Below the pieces are notes generated by a model. It was given only the letters and a program-made list of their open reading frames with translations, was not told where the DNA came from and ran no database searches. Of a stretch of DNA of 64,000 bases, positions 18,424 to 29,800 are shown one piece after another. Source of the stretch: Nostoc spongiaeforme FACHB-130 (GTDB taxonomy: Bacteria > Cyanobacteriota > Cyanobacteriia > Cyanobacteriales > Nostocaceae); contig NZ_JACJTB010000001.1 of NCBI RefSeq assembly GCF_014698475.1, positions 372,001 to 436,000 of the forward strand, written 5' to 3'. The translations under genes were made by a program, and so were the position numbers. Positions within the stretch are counted from its first letter, which is position 1. The number at the start of each line of letters is the position of its first letter.

Positions 18424-18614
18424 TTTGATTTATCCTTAATTAATTTTTTGCCAAAAGTCCAGCGTTAATATTTTTTCTTTTTACTTTTGCCTTTTGACTT
18501 TTGCCTTGTTCTACTAGCCTCTAGGTTGTGTACTTATGTGAATATTGTAGAGAGTCTTCCTTTGAGCTTATATTCGGGTATACCCTACAGAAAAAGGTGA
18601 ATTGCCGTACTGCT

Positions 18615-18809
18615 ATGCCAAACCAGTTAATTTTTATTGCCAAGCTACTTGTACTGTCAGCTTTGTTATCTGCGGCGATTAAGTACATTTTGCCAAGTGT
18701 GCCGCTTCCTGCCACAACGACAAACGCCTTAATTTTAGTTTTGTCACCGACTGTAATTATAGCGATCGCTTTATTCTGGCGATTTCAAACAAAAACAAAT
18801 TTAACTTAA
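18615..18809 (+). CDS. Small two-helix membrane protein
   Basis: The 64-residue product (start MPNQLIFIAKLLVLSALLSA) has two hydrophobic segments, about 4-24 and 36-57, and a basic tail (FWRFQTKTNLT). I chose the ATG at 18615; the frame is open to 18528 but the extra residues are not membrane-like. A promoter could lie in the AT-rich stretch just upstream. Function unknown. It is divergent from ftsH and 66 bases ahead of the AI-2E-type transporter on the same strand. Confidence 0.6.
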   Translation: MPNQLIFIAKLLVLSALLSAAIKYILPSVPLPATTTNALILVLSPTVIIAIALFWRFQTKTNLT

Positions 18810-18875
18810 ATCGTCTAGGCGTTATTGCTAAAATCAGCTAACCTAACTGCATCACCAACAGCCGGGAGTTAACCT

Positions 18876-20012
18876 GTGAATCTTGGTCAATGGATCGGTT
18901 TAATCGCCATAATTCTTTCTTTATACATTTTGTGGCAAATCAAAGAAGTTTTGTTGCTGATGTTTGCCGCCGTGGTGTTAGCCAGTACTTTAAATCGGTT
19001 AGCCAAACGTTTCCAAAACTTAGGAATTAAGCGCGGTTTTGCTGTCATCATTTCAGTGGCTCTCTTTTTTGCTGCGGTGGTGGGTTTTTTCCTGTTGATT
19101 GTGCCACCTTTTGCCCAACAATTTCATGAGTTAACTTACCGGGTTCCCCAAGGTTTAGAACGCTTTAATAGTTGGCTGGATGAAATGAAAACCAGGGTTC
19201 CTAGCCAATTAGTCCCCTACATCCCCGATCTCAATAGTTTAATTCAGCAAGCACAACCTTTTATTAATCGCGTTTTAGGTAGTTCCTTTGCCTTTGTCTC
19301 CAGTTCTTTAGAAGTTGTTTTGAAAGTGTTGTTGGTACTGGTGTGGACAGGAATGCTGTTAGCTGATCCTGTAGCTTACCGCCGAGTTTTTATTCGCGTG
19401 TTTCCTTCTTTTTATCGCCGTCGGGTAGATGGCATTTTAGATAAATGCGAACTTTCACTGCAAGGATGGGTGACAGGTGCGCTGATTGCGATGGGTGTCG
19501 TCGGCTTGATGAGTGTGGTTGGCTTATCAGTTTTGGGTGTAAAAGCAGCCTTGGCTTTGGGAATTTTAGCAGGCTTTTTAAACTTAATACCCAATTTAGG
19601 CCCCACATTAAGCGTAGTTCCAGCAATGGCGATCGCTTTATTAGATGCTCCTTGGAAATCTTTAGCTGTCTTGATCCTCTACTTTTTTATTCAACAAACT
19701 GAAAGTAATTTTATTACACCTTATGTCATGGCACAACAAGTTTCATTGTTACCTGCTGTGACCTTAATTTCTCAACTATTTTTTGTGACATTCTTTGGCT
19801 TTTTAGGCTTATTTTTAGCTTTACCTTTAACAGTTGTTGCTAAAATTTGGGTACAGGAAATCTTAGTCAAAGATGTATTAGACCAATGGGGAACTCACCA
19901 TTCCAAAGAAACTGAGATGGTGATAGTTTGTAACCCTCCTAATAATCATGATGAATTTTATGAAGAACATCCCCCTACTTCTGTGGAAGAGAATTTGCCT
20001 AAAGAAGATTAA
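18876..20012 (+). CDS. AI-2E / PerM family transporter
   Basis: The 378-residue product starts at GTG with GGGAG upstream. It has the layout of the PerM/AI-2E family: two or three N-terminal helices, an amphipathic central soluble part (EKMxTRVPSQL-like, about 85-135), then five helices including the GFLNLIPNLGPTLS motif (about 236-249) and QQTESNFITPYVM. Members export quorum signals or small solutes; which one here is unknown. The acidic C-terminal tail (CNPPNNHDEFYEEHPP) is cytoplasmic. A perfect 20-base hairpin follows the stop. Confidence 0.9.
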   Translation: MNLGQWIGLIAIILSLYILWQIKEVLLLMFAAVVLASTLNRLAKRFQNLGIKRGFAVIISVALFFAAVVGFFLLIVPPFAQQFHELTYRVPQGLERFNSWLDEMKTRVPSQLVPYIPDLNSLIQQAQPFINRVLGSSFAFVSSSLEVVLKVLLVLVWTGMLLADPVAYRRVFIRVFPSFYRRRVDGILDKCELSLQGWVTGALIAMGVVGLMSVVGLSVLGVKAALALGILAGFLNLIPNLGPTLSVVPAMAIALLDAPWKSLAVLILYFFIQQTESNFITPYVMAQQVSLLPAVTLISQLFFVTFFGFLGLFLALPLTVVAKIWVQEILVKDVLDQWGTHHSKETEMVIVCNPPNNHDEFYEEHPPTSVEENLPKED

Positions 20013-20023
20013 TTTAGAGGTTA

Positions 20024-20074
20024 GAGGCTAGGGGCTAGAAAATTAATAGTCCTGATTTTCTAGCCCCTAGCCTC
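20024..20074 (+). terminator. 20-base perfect hairpin built from the GGCTAGGGG repeat
   Basis: The arms at 20024-20043 and 20055-20074 are exact complements around 11 bases, and each contains GGCTAGGGGCTAG or its complement. It begins 12 bases after the transporter stop and may terminate it. The same unit recurs as direct repeats at 23604-23635, 44796-44822, 52913-52935 and 61353-61385. Confidence 0.6.
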
Positions 20075-20489
20075 CTTTGCGCCTCTGCATTTCTGCGTGA
20101 GACAAAAAATATTTATGCAAGAAGTCTAATTTCTCTCCTCATCTGACTTGCGAATTTCGTTCGTCGGGGTTAAGTACTTTTACTATGATTTTACTCTGAC
20201 GGAATAATTTATTGTATAAATCGTAACTAAAGATAATAATTTTTTGCAAATACTTCCGTGAAAACCAAGTATTATCACTGAGGATTCACTGTTTTTTTAT
20301 GGTTAAGGTGTATTTAAGTGTGTAGGCATAACTAAGTATATGTGATGATGAATTTAAAAATTAAATAAGTATCCCAATGCTAATTATGCGGTGCATCTAC
20401 CACTTATGAAGCTGTATTGAGGGTGAGCGATCGCTCACTAAATTTCTTGGTGCAGTATATCAAAATTACACCCATACCAAAATTTTTCC
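20075..20489. other. Gene-free upstream region of the hydrolase/protease/CHAT cluster
   Basis: About 415 AT-rich bases without a supported ORF. The only clear motif is a 16-base palindrome at 20423-20438 (GTGAGCGATCGCTCAC), a HIP1 octamer with extended symmetry. The promoter of the 20490 gene should lie here, but I see no convincing -35/-10 pair. Confidence 0.5.
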
Positions 20490-21869
20490 ATGCCAATTGA
20501 AACTGTAAACATTACTACCACTAAATTATCGTTAGATTATTATCTCGTCGCTTTTGATGCTAACGGCAATGAACGTCTAGAACCTACTGGTTTTATGAGT
20601 CAAAAGTTAGTAGATATACTAGCTACTGAACCCATAACAGACGTATTTTTGATTAGTCACGGATGGATGGGTGACATTCCCGCAGCCAAAGAACAATACA
20701 ACAATTGGATAACAGCTATGGGGTGTAACTCTGCTGATATCCAGAAAATCAAAGAATTACGCCAGTCACAAAACCAGGAATTTCGCCCTTTATTAATTGG
20801 GTTACATTGGCCGAGTAAACCTTGGGGGAATGAAGACTTAAATGCTAAACCCACATCCTATGACACATCAGGGTCAGAGTTAAATAATTTAATTGAAGAA
20901 TATGCCCAAGATGTAGCTGATACAGAAGCAGCCCGTGATGCACTCAGAACAATTTTTGCCGCTTCTATAGAATATGCTAATCCGCCAGAAAATTTACCAC
21001 CGCAAGTGAACAAAGCTTATGAGGTGCTAATCAATGAAGCTGCTTTAAACGGTGATGAAGAAGATAACGCATCTTTAAACTTAAACCCAACAAATATTTA
21101 TCAATCTTTGATAGCAGAAGAACCAGAAACCCAAGAAATTAGTTTTGGAATTGGCGATTTTTTCCAAGCTAAAACTAATCCATTTTTGGATGTTTTAGGT
21201 TATCTCTCTTATTGGAAAATGAAAGAACGGGCGCGGGAAATTGGTAGCACCAGTGGCTTTAAGTTATTAACTCAACTGCAAAAAGCTGCGGCTAAAACAG
21301 TCCGATTTCATTTGGTTGGACATAGTTTTGGATGTATTGTGGTTTCTTCAATTGTTAATGGGAAAGAAAATAATCAGTTAGTCCGCCCAGTTGATTCTTT
21401 AGTATTGATTCAAGGTGCTTTATCACTTTGGTCTTACTGTCCTGATATTCCCCGCCGCAAAAATTTACCTGGTTGTTTTTCCTCTATTATCAATAAACGC
21501 AAAGTTACAGGCCCAATTGTGACTACTCGGTCTATTCACGACAGTTCTGTGACAAAACTTTATCCAGCGGCCAGCCAACTAGGTTGGTTCCAAGGTCAAG
21601 ATATTAACTTTGCTGAAACTCAATCAGAATTTCCTGAATATGGCAGTATTGGTACTTTTGGCATTCAAGGGATTAACGAAAGTATCAGCCTCAAAATGTA
21701 CTCCTGTGACAAGGCATATAATTTCCAGGCAGGTAAAGTTTACAACTTAGAAAGCAGCGAATTCATCCGTAACATCAACATCAAGACTGGTAAAGATGAA
21801 GATGCTCACAACAACATTGACAAGAAGGAAGTAGCTCATGCTGTTTGGGCTGCGGCTTTTGGTAGTTAA
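20490..21869 (+). CDS. Alpha/beta hydrolase, first gene of the CHAT/STAND cluster
   Basis: The 459-residue product has an alpha/beta hydrolase core: the [14 protein letters not shown] oxyanion strand (about 50-63), GHSFG nucleophile elbow with Ser279, and candidate catalytic His at 450 (VAHAVW) or 440. A large helical lid (about 125-260) separates the first strands from the nucleophile, unlike compact esterases. No signal peptide or membrane segment, so it is cytoplasmic. Lipase, esterase or peptidase action is possible; the substrate is not evident. The next gene starts 32 bases after the stop on the same strand, so the two are probably cotranscribed. Close family not recognised. Confidence 0.75.
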   Translation: MPIETVNITTTKLSLDYYLVAFDANGNERLEPTGFMSQKLVDILATEPITDVFLISHGWMGDIPAAKEQYNNWITAMGCNSADIQKIKELRQSQNQEFRPLLIGLHWPSKPWGNEDLNAKPTSYDTSGSELNNLIEEYAQDVADTEAARDALRTIFAASIEYANPPENLPPQVNKAYEVLINEAALNGDEEDNASLNLNPTNIYQSLIAEEPETQEISFGIGDFFQAKTNPFLDVLGYLSYWKMKERAREIGSTSGFKLLTQLQKAAAKTVRFHLVGHSFGCIVVSSIVNGKENNQLVRPVDSLVLIQGALSLWSYCPDIPRRKNLPGCFSSIINKRKVTGPIVTTRSIHDSSVTKLYPAASQLGWFQGQDINFAETQSEFPEYGSIGTFGIQGINESISLKMYSCDKAYNFQAGKVYNLESSEFIRNINIKTGKDEDAHNNIDKKEVAHAVWAAAFGS

Positions 21870-21901
21870 TTAAAACAATTAAAACACAGGGTGTATTGAA
21901 T

Positions 21902-23587
21902 ATGGTCGTAGAACAACTCACCGAAGAACTATATTTCAACGGTATTGATGCTGCTTCTGGTAGCTATTTATTGCCACCATTAACACCGGAACAGTTGGCA
22001 AAAATTGCTCAGGGTGAAAGTTTTGACCCTGAAGAACTCATTGAACTTCAGCAAAAAGACCAGAAAGTTAAAGGTCTAGACCCGCATTTTGCGCCGATGG
22101 AAGGGGTAGACCCAAAAAACTTGGCCGAAACAGGTTGGGGTGTGATTTTTGCTTATAATGCTGACCCAGCTATTAAAGAAGCTCTGAAAGAATTATTAGA
22201 GCATCGCCAAAGACAAGCAACAGCAAAAAACGAGCATTTTTATAAAGAATACATAGGCCCCAAAGGTTATCGTCCTGGGGAATCGAAGAATCAATTTTTA
22301 TCGCGTCATGGTGTTGGCCCAGGCCCAGCCGACCCAGATAAAATGCCGTACTATCTGTTGATTGTGGGTGATCCAGAAACGATTCCCTATCGTTTTCAAT
22401 ATCAATTAGATGTGCAGTATGCGGTGGGTCGGATTTACTTCGATACCCCAGAAGAATATGCTCAGTATGCGCGGAGTGTGGTGCAAGCCGAAACCAGCAA
22501 TTTAGCATTACCCCGCCGCGCCAGCTTTTTTGGAGTACGTAACGCCGCAGATCAAGCCACCCAACTCAGCGCCGAAAACTTGATTCGGCCTTTAGCTGAC
22601 TGGATGCTGAATGAGCAGAAAGACAACGAGTGGACAGTTAATAGTATTCTGGCGGAAGAAGCAACTAAGGCTCGTTTAGGTAGATTATTGGGTGGGGAAG
22701 AAACACCAGCATTGTTGTTTACTGCTAGTCATGGTATGGGTTTTCCCAATGGTCATGAAAAGCAACTCCGCCACCAAGGAGCGTTATTGTGTCAAGACTG
22801 GCCAGGCCCGTTGACATGGCGCGAAGCAATTCCCGAAGATTTTTACTTTTCGGCTGATGATATTGGTAGTGATGCTAAGTTGTTAGGGTTAATTGCTTTT
22901 CACTTTGCTTGTTACGGTGCGGGGACTCCGAAATTAGATGAATTTGCTCATCAAAAAGGCTCGAATGAAAGATTAGCGATCGCACCTAAGTCTTTCATTG
23001 CGCCTTTACCCCGACGGTTACTAAGTCACCCCAATGGCGGGGCTTTGGCGGTGATTGGTCACGTCGAACGGGCTTGGGGTTGTTCTTTTGTGTGGGAAAA
23101 AACTGGTAAGCAATTGGCAGTTTTTCAAAGTACCTTAAAACGCTTACTAGAAGGACATCCAGTCGGATCAGCCGTAGAATATTTCAACGAACGCTATGCA
23201 GAATTATCTTCTGATTTAAGTACAGAATTAGAAGAAATTAAATATGGGGCGATGGCTAATCCCATCACGTTGTCAGGAATGTGGACAGCGAATAATGATG
23301 CTCGCAGTTACGCAATTATTGGCGACCCCGCAGTTAGGCTAGTTGTCGGTAACAATTCCACAGGCGATCGCCCTGTGATCGAATCGATCAAGTTACCCAC
23401 AGCACCCGCAACACCGCAGACATCATCGGATACACCTGCAATTCAACAAGCCCAAGCAAACTTATCCCAAGCCTTGGAGCAGTTTATCAAAGCTGTTGAT
23501 CAAACGGCAGGCGATCGCTCTCAAAAACTTCAAGTCACAGTTTCTACTGTGGTGAGTTTACTGGAAACTCTCAAGAAATTAGGTTAA
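21902..23587 (+). CDS. Predicted clan CD (caspase/gingipain-like) cysteine peptidase
   Basis: The 561-residue product starts at ATG 21902 after AGGGTG. The core has a [14 protein letters not shown] strand-turn, then TASHGMGF with His277 and FACYGAG with Cys337, the His-Cys dyad order and spacing of clan CD peptidases (C25, caspase, CHAT). The N-terminal 130 residues are acidic and helical. The C-terminal part (about 480-561) has [12 protein letters not shown]-like sequence, common in C25-like enzymes, and an Ala/Gln-rich helix. No signal peptide is present, unlike gingipains. Family name uncertain; catalytic residues are inferred from motif context. It lies 32 bases after the hydrolase gene and 269 bases of repeats before the CHAT gene. 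Confidence 0.72.
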   Translation: MVVEQLTEELYFNGIDAASGSYLLPPLTPEQLAKIAQGESFDPEELIELQQKDQKVKGLDPHFAPMEGVDPKNLAETGWGVIFAYNADPAIKEALKELLEHRQRQATAKNEHFYKEYIGPKGYRPGESKNQFLSRHGVGPGPADPDKMPYYLLIVGDPETIPYRFQYQLDVQYAVGRIYFDTPEEYAQYARSVVQAETSNLALPRRASFFGVRNAADQATQLSAENLIRPLADWMLNEQKDNEWTVNSILAEEATKARLGRLLGGEETPALLFTASHGMGFPNGHEKQLRHQGALLCQDWPGPLTWREAIPEDFYFSADDIGSDAKLLGLIAFHFACYGAGTPKLDEFAHQKGSNERLAIAPKSFIAPLPRRLLSHPNGGALAVIGHVERAWGCSFVWEKTGKQLAVFQSTLKRLLEGHPVGSAVEYFNERYAELSSDLSTELEEIKYGAMANPITLSGMWTANNDARSYAIIGDPAVRLVVGNNSTGDRPVIESIKLPTAPATPQTSSDTPAIQQAQANLSQALEQFIKAVDQTAGDRSQKLQVTVSTVVSLLETLKKLG

Positions 23588-23675
23588 TTCGGTAATGAAA
23601 ACTTAGGGGCTAAAGGCTAGAGGCTAGGGACTAGTGAAACATCCCGTGTCTCTAGCTTTTCCTGATTAACGCCGT

Positions 23676-23796
23676 GTGCAACTTTCTCTCAAACCTAACC
23701 CCCAACCCCTTCCCTACAAGGGAAGGGGAGCAAGATTCAAAGCCTCTCTCCGCTTCGGGGAGAGGTTTGGAGAGGGGTTTCAAGAATAAGTTGCAC
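23676..23796. mobile_element. MITE-like palindromic element between the protease and CHAT genes
   Basis: The ends GTGCAACTT (23676-23684) and AAGTTGCAC (23788-23796) are perfect inverted repeats. Inside are two more hairpins, CCCCTTCCCT with AGGGAAGGGG and CCTCTCTCC with GGGGAGAGG. No ORF. The shape is that of a small non-autonomous element or repeat of the kind common in Nostocales. It may end or weaken read-through into the CHAT gene. Confidence 0.65.
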
Positions 23797-23813
23797 ATCG
23801 CTAATTAAACTAT

Positions 23814-23856
23814 CTCCACTCCCTACTCCCCACTTCCCACTCCCTACTCCCCACTT
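23814..23856. repeat. CTCCCTACTCCCCACTT tandem repeat abutting the CHAT start codon
   Basis: CCACTCCCTACTCCCCACTT occurs twice, and the second copy ends at the base before the ATG at 23857. No purine-rich ribosome binding site fits in this stretch. It belongs to the GGGGAGTGGGGAG repeat family, read on the other strand. Confidence 0.65.
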
Positions 23857-26800
23857 ATGAATACCTTCGAGATTATCATCCAACGCAAATCAGGAGATAG
23901 CTGGCCGATTGTGGTCGAATATAGTCGGACGGGAACACTTTTACCATTGCGTGCAGAAGGTAATCTCCAGCTAAAGGAAACAGATTTACAACAACAAATT
24001 AGTTTACTAGGACAACCACAAAAATACGGCATACTCTTAGGTAAAGCTTTATTTCAAGATGAAATCCGTGATGCTTTTACCGCCGCAATTCGGGAGAGTG
24101 AAGATTGTTTGCGGGTTTTGCTGTTTATTGAGGCTGTTGATAAAGAACTCAGAACTCTGCGTTGGGAAAGGTTGTGCGCCCCTTTAGATGAAGGTTGGCA
24201 AATGTTAGCACTTGATCAGCGAGTGCCTTTTTCTCTATATATTCCCGCCACCACAGACCGACGTTTCCCCCCAATTGGACGGCGAGATTTACGCGCCTTA
24301 ATCTTAGTTGCTAGTCCCTCGGATTCGCAAAAGTATCAATTAGATTTGTTTGATGTGGAAGGTACTGTTAAAAGTGTGCGTTCTGCTTTGGGTGATATTC
24401 CCAGTGATGTGTTAGCAACTGTTGATGGGGCAATGGGTTTGCCAACTTTAGATGAACTCTGCACTCATTTAACAGATAGAACAAAGCAGTATACATTATT
24501 ACATTTTGTCAGCCACGGTAAATTACTCGACAATGGCGAGACAGTGCTTTATTGGTCAAAGGCTGATAATACAGTTGAGCCAGTCACAGCAACACGGTTG
24601 TTAGATAGACTGCGGTTATTACGTGGCGCAAAGGGATTACCCCATTTTACCTTTCTCTGCACTTGTGAAAGCGCCCATCCAGATGCAGAGGCAGGATTAG
24701 GTGGTTTGGGACAGCGTTTGGTGCGAGATTTGGGAATGCCGGCGGTTGTCGCTATGACAGAAAAAGTTTCGGTTAAAACCGCCCAAGCTTTAGCAGAACA
24801 TTTTTATAAGCAACTGCATGAGTCTGGGGAAGTTGACAAGGCGCTACAAGAGGCGGCGGCTTCCTTGGCTGAAAGGTATGATGTCACAGTACCGGCTTTG
24901 TTTAGTCGCTTGGGTGGTAGACCGCTATTTAGTGACCAACTAGATAGAGATTTGACAGCCGCAGAAATCGAGTTTGGTCTGAAACAATTAGAGAAATTAT
25001 TGTTAGAGCGATCGCCTACACTATACCCCAAACTCCACAACCCATCCCAAAAATTAACCGATACTTTCGGCACAGATATCACCACTTTAAGTCCCCAAAC
25101 GAAACAAGAACGAGAACAAGCGTTAATCGAAGTCAATAACTTGGCGCTGGAAGTCTTGGACTTGAGTTTTAATGCGGTGGCGTTGAATAAGCAATTACCA
25201 GCCTACGATAGCCGTTGTCCGTTTTTGGGTTTGTATCCTTTCCGCCAACAAAACCGCGAGTTCTTTTTTGGGCGAGAACAATTAATTACCCAACTACAAC
25301 AAAAACTAAGTGAACATAACTTTTTGGCGGTGTTGGGTGCATCGGGGAGTGGTAAATCATCCGTTGTCTTGGCGGGGTTAATTCCCACGTTGCAAGAAAA
25401 ACAGCCCGATTTAGTCTTGGCTTATCTCACTCCCAACAATAACCCCAGCGAACAACTGCAAGCTAGTTTATCGGCGGTGCAGAATCAACCGTCAATTATT
25501 GTAGTTGACCAATTTGAAGAACTATTCACCCTGTGTAGTGACGAAACTCAGCGCCAAGAGTTTATTCAAAAATTATTGAGTTTGACCCAGCAACAGCCTG
25601 TAATTGTCACCATGCGGGCAGATTTTTGGGGTGAATGTGCAACTTATCGTCTACTCAAAGAGTTGATGGAGTCTCACCAAAAATTAATCGGGCCGATGGA
25701 CGCGGCGGAATTGCGAAAAGCAATGGAATTACAAGCCGCACAAGTAGGGTTACGTTTTGAAGCTGGGTTGAGCAATAACATTTTAGATGATGTGCAAGGC
25801 GAACCAGGGGCAATGCCCTTATTGCAACACGCCTTGTTAGAGTTATGGAAACGGCGACACGGACGGTGGCTGCGGGTTGAGGAATATGAAGCCATTGGGG
25901 GTGTGCAGAAAGCGATCGCCCAAACTGCCGATGAAGTTTACAATAGTTTGTCAGCCGACGAACAAGAACAAGTTAAAAATATCTTTATTCGGTTAACTCG
26001 CTTAGACGAAAACGCCGTCCAAGGTGAAAGGCGCAGAGATACACGCCGCCGCGTTGGGTTAGAAGAATTAATTCCCGCCGGCGACAAGCAAATATTAACC
26101 AAAAATCTCCTCAAGCGGTTAGCAGGTGAAGGTGCGCGACTGATAGTAGTTAGTGTTAATTCAGCCACATTTCAAGAAGAAGTCGAAGTCGCCCACGAAG
26201 CCTTAATTCGCCATTGGCCCAGGTTAATTACTTGGTTAGATGAAAATCGCGTGAGTTTGCAACTGCGTGAAACAATTCGCCAAGCAGCCTTTGAGTGGGA
26301 AAAACAACAAAAAGACGAAAATTATCTAATTCATCGCGGCGGAAGATTAAAAGAATCCCAAGAACTCTTAAAACAATCGGGCTTTTTAAATCAACTCGAA
26401 TCAGAATATATCTCTACTTGTGCAGCATTTCACTTACGCCAAGAACAAGAAAAAATCAATCGTCGCCGTCGTGATATTACCACCATCCTTTTCATGAGTG
26501 GCGGGACAATAATTACTTTAATTATTACAAGTTTGTTATTCAAATCATTAGACCTATGGCGCAAAGGAGAATTTAATGAAATCAATGCCAGTAGTTTAAA
26601 TTCTTTGGCGCTGTTTAATTCTCATCAAGAGTTACAATCAGTCATCTTAGCAATTAAGGCAGGCAAAAAACGACAGACTCAAAACAACATTAAATTGTTC
26701 TTTTCTGAACCATTATCACTGGTTCATCCTCCTGAACCATTCAGAGAAATCCTAGAAAAAATCAATGTCGGCAAGAGCAACCAAAAACTCGATCAATCAC

Positions 26801-29800
26801 AACCCAGAGTCATAGAAGCTTTGCAAAAAGCTGTATATCAAATTAAAGAACGCAATCGCCTAATTAAACATGAGGCTACTGTTCAAACAATTGCCTTCAG
26901 CCCGAATGGCCAAATTATCGCCTCCGGTAGTGCCGATAAAACTATTAGGCTTTGGGATTTACATGGTAAAGAATTAACAGTTCTCAAAGAACATCAAACT
27001 AGTATTACAAGTCTTGCCTTTAGCCCCGATGGTAAAACTCTTGCTTCTGCTAGTGAAGATGGTGAGGTAAAAATCTGGAATTTGGCAGATTTTGATGAGA
27101 AAAATAAAAATTTAATTTCAAATAAAACTTTAAAAGAAAATCTTGTTACAAAAATCAGTTTTACCCTTGATAGCCAAAAGTTAATTATTGCTGGTTTATA
27201 TGATGTCAAAATCAAGGATTTAAAGAAACTGGATGAAGAAGGAGAATGGCTGATAGAGGAAGAAAGAAATAACGTTATTACAAGTGTGTCCTTACGCGCA
27301 GATGGTAAGATATTAGCAATTGCCAAGGCAAATAATGAAAATTTTAGTTTCGATGGTAGTCCTCTGAAAGAGAGTACTATAGAATTTTGGAATTTAGAAG
27401 ATAAACCCAAAAAATATACCCAATTTATTACAGCCCAGAAAAATACAATTTCCAGTATAGTTTTTAGTCCTGACAATAAAACTTTAGCTGCTGCAAGTAT
27501 TGATCGTGTAGTGAAAATTTGGGATTTAAAGCAGTTAAATAGTCAGCCAATAAAAACCTTAAAGCCGCCTAGTGATACTCAGGATAAAAGTGAAGATATT
27601 AATATAGCTCTAGACTTATTAGCCTTCAGCCCAGATGGTCAAACTCTGGCTTATGGTGATAATAAAATTGTTCAAATATGGGATTTAAATACTCAAAAAT
27701 TACAAACTAGTTTAAAGGGTCATCAAGCTGATATATCTAGTGTTGCTTTTAGCCCTAATGGCGGAACCCTAGCCTCAGCAGGTGGAGACAATACTATTAT
27801 TCTATGGAATTTAGATGGCAAACTTTTAAATACTCTTACAGGACATGAAGCCGCCGTTAATCGTCTGACACTCAGTCCTAATAGTCAAATCTTAGCTTCT
27901 GCCAGTGATGATAATACAGTCAAACTCTGGGATTTGAATGGCAAACTTTTACATACATTAACAGGACACAAATATGCAGTCACCAATATTGCATTCAGCC
28001 CCGATAATCAAACTTTAGCTTCTACCAGTAATGATAATAAAATCATTATCTGGAATTTAGATGGCACATTATTACATAAACTGACAAACAATAACTATTC
28101 ACTAACCAATATTGCCTATAGTCCTGGTGGTTATATCTTAGCTTCTGCTGGTAGTGATAATACTATTAATCTTTGGGATGTAAACAGTAATTTATTGCAT
28201 ACCCTCAAAGGTCATAAATATGCAATTACCAGTATTGTTTTTAGTCACAAAAATAAAATTATCGCTACAGCCAGCAAAGACAAAACCATTAAACTCTGGA
28301 ATTTTCAAGGCGAGCTACTACAAACGCTAAACGGTCATCAAGCAGGTGTTACAAATATTGCTTTTAACCACAATGATAGAATTTTAGCTTCTGGTAGTGA
28401 AGATGGAACACTTAAACTTTGGAATTTGCAGGATAAACTATCATCATCAACTTTTAAAGATAAAAATCATTCAGCGCCTATTACAAGTGTAGTCTTTAGT
28501 CGTGATGATAATCAGGTTATCTTTGGTAGTGCAGATGGTACTATTAGACTTTGGGTGAAGAATAAAAGTTTGCGTACATTAACAGCCCATCAAGCAGCCG
28601 TGACTAGCATTGTTTTTGATGCCAAAACTAACACTTTTGCATCTACAAGCGAAGATAATACAATTAAATATTGGAATTTAAATGGGACACTGCTACAAAC
28701 CTTCCGAGGACATCAAGCCGCAGTCACTAGTGCTATTTTTCATCCTTATAAAAGAATACTGATTAGTGCTAGTAGAGATAAAACTATTAAAGTTTGGAAG
28801 CTGAACAAAATTGGGCAAACTCTCAAGCACTCAGACACAGTTACAAGTGTTGTTTTTAGTCAGGATGGCAAAACTTTAGTTTCTGGTGGTTATGATCAAT
28901 TCATTAAAGTTTGGAAATTAAATAATACGGAAGAAAAGCCACAAGAATTCCTTTTTGACAATGATATTGCCAAAATAATCTTGTCTCCTGATGGGAAAAA
29001 CTTAATTGCGGCTACTAAGGGAAAATATATAATTTCAGGGAAGTTACAGGGTGAAAAACCACAAGAAATAGAATTAAAGCCAAGTGATAATAATACAGTT
29101 ACAGTGACTAGCATTACTCTCAGCCCTGACGGTAAAATAATTGCCTCTGGTAGTAGCGATAAAACTATCAAACTTTGGTATTTAAATGGTAAGCCGTTGA
29201 AAACATTTTCAAATAAAAGTGAAGTTACACAACTAGCCTTTAGTCCTGATGGTAATCTCTTAGCTTCAGGTAGTCAGGATAAAACCATCAAACTTTGGGA
29301 TTTAAATGGTAATCTTAAGCACACCCTTAAAGGACATACAAATGAAGTTACACAAGTTGTATTTAGTCCCAAGGAAAATATTCTAGCTTCTGGTAGTAAA
29401 GATAAAACTATCAAACTTTGGGATTTAAATGGTAATCTGTTGAAAACATTGTCAGATAAAAGTGAAATTACACAACTAGCCTTTAGCCCTGATGGTAAAA
29501 TCCTCGCCTCTATTAGTAAGGATAAAAATATCAAACTCTGGGATTTAAATGGTAATCTCTTGCATACCTTAAAAGGACATGAATCTCAGGTAACAAGTGT
29601 AGTCTTCAGTCCTGATGGTAAAAATTTGGCTTCTAGTAGTAAGGATAAAACTATCAAACTTTGGGATTTAGATGGTCGTCTGTTAAACACATATTTTGGA
29701 CATGAGTCTGTCGTCACAACTGTAGCCTTTAGTCCCGATGGCAAAACTTTGGCTTCTGGTAGTTGGGATAATACTGTGCGATTGTGGAATGTGGAAGAAA

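Noticed and set aside
23676-23796. Possible insertion sequence
   Set aside because: Terminal inverted repeats are present but the 121 bases hold no transposase; called MITE-like only.
26994-27476. Minus-strand 160-residue ORF inside the CHAT gene
   Set aside because: Antisense to WD40 repeats; Ser/Leu/Phe-rich shadow produced by repeat codons.
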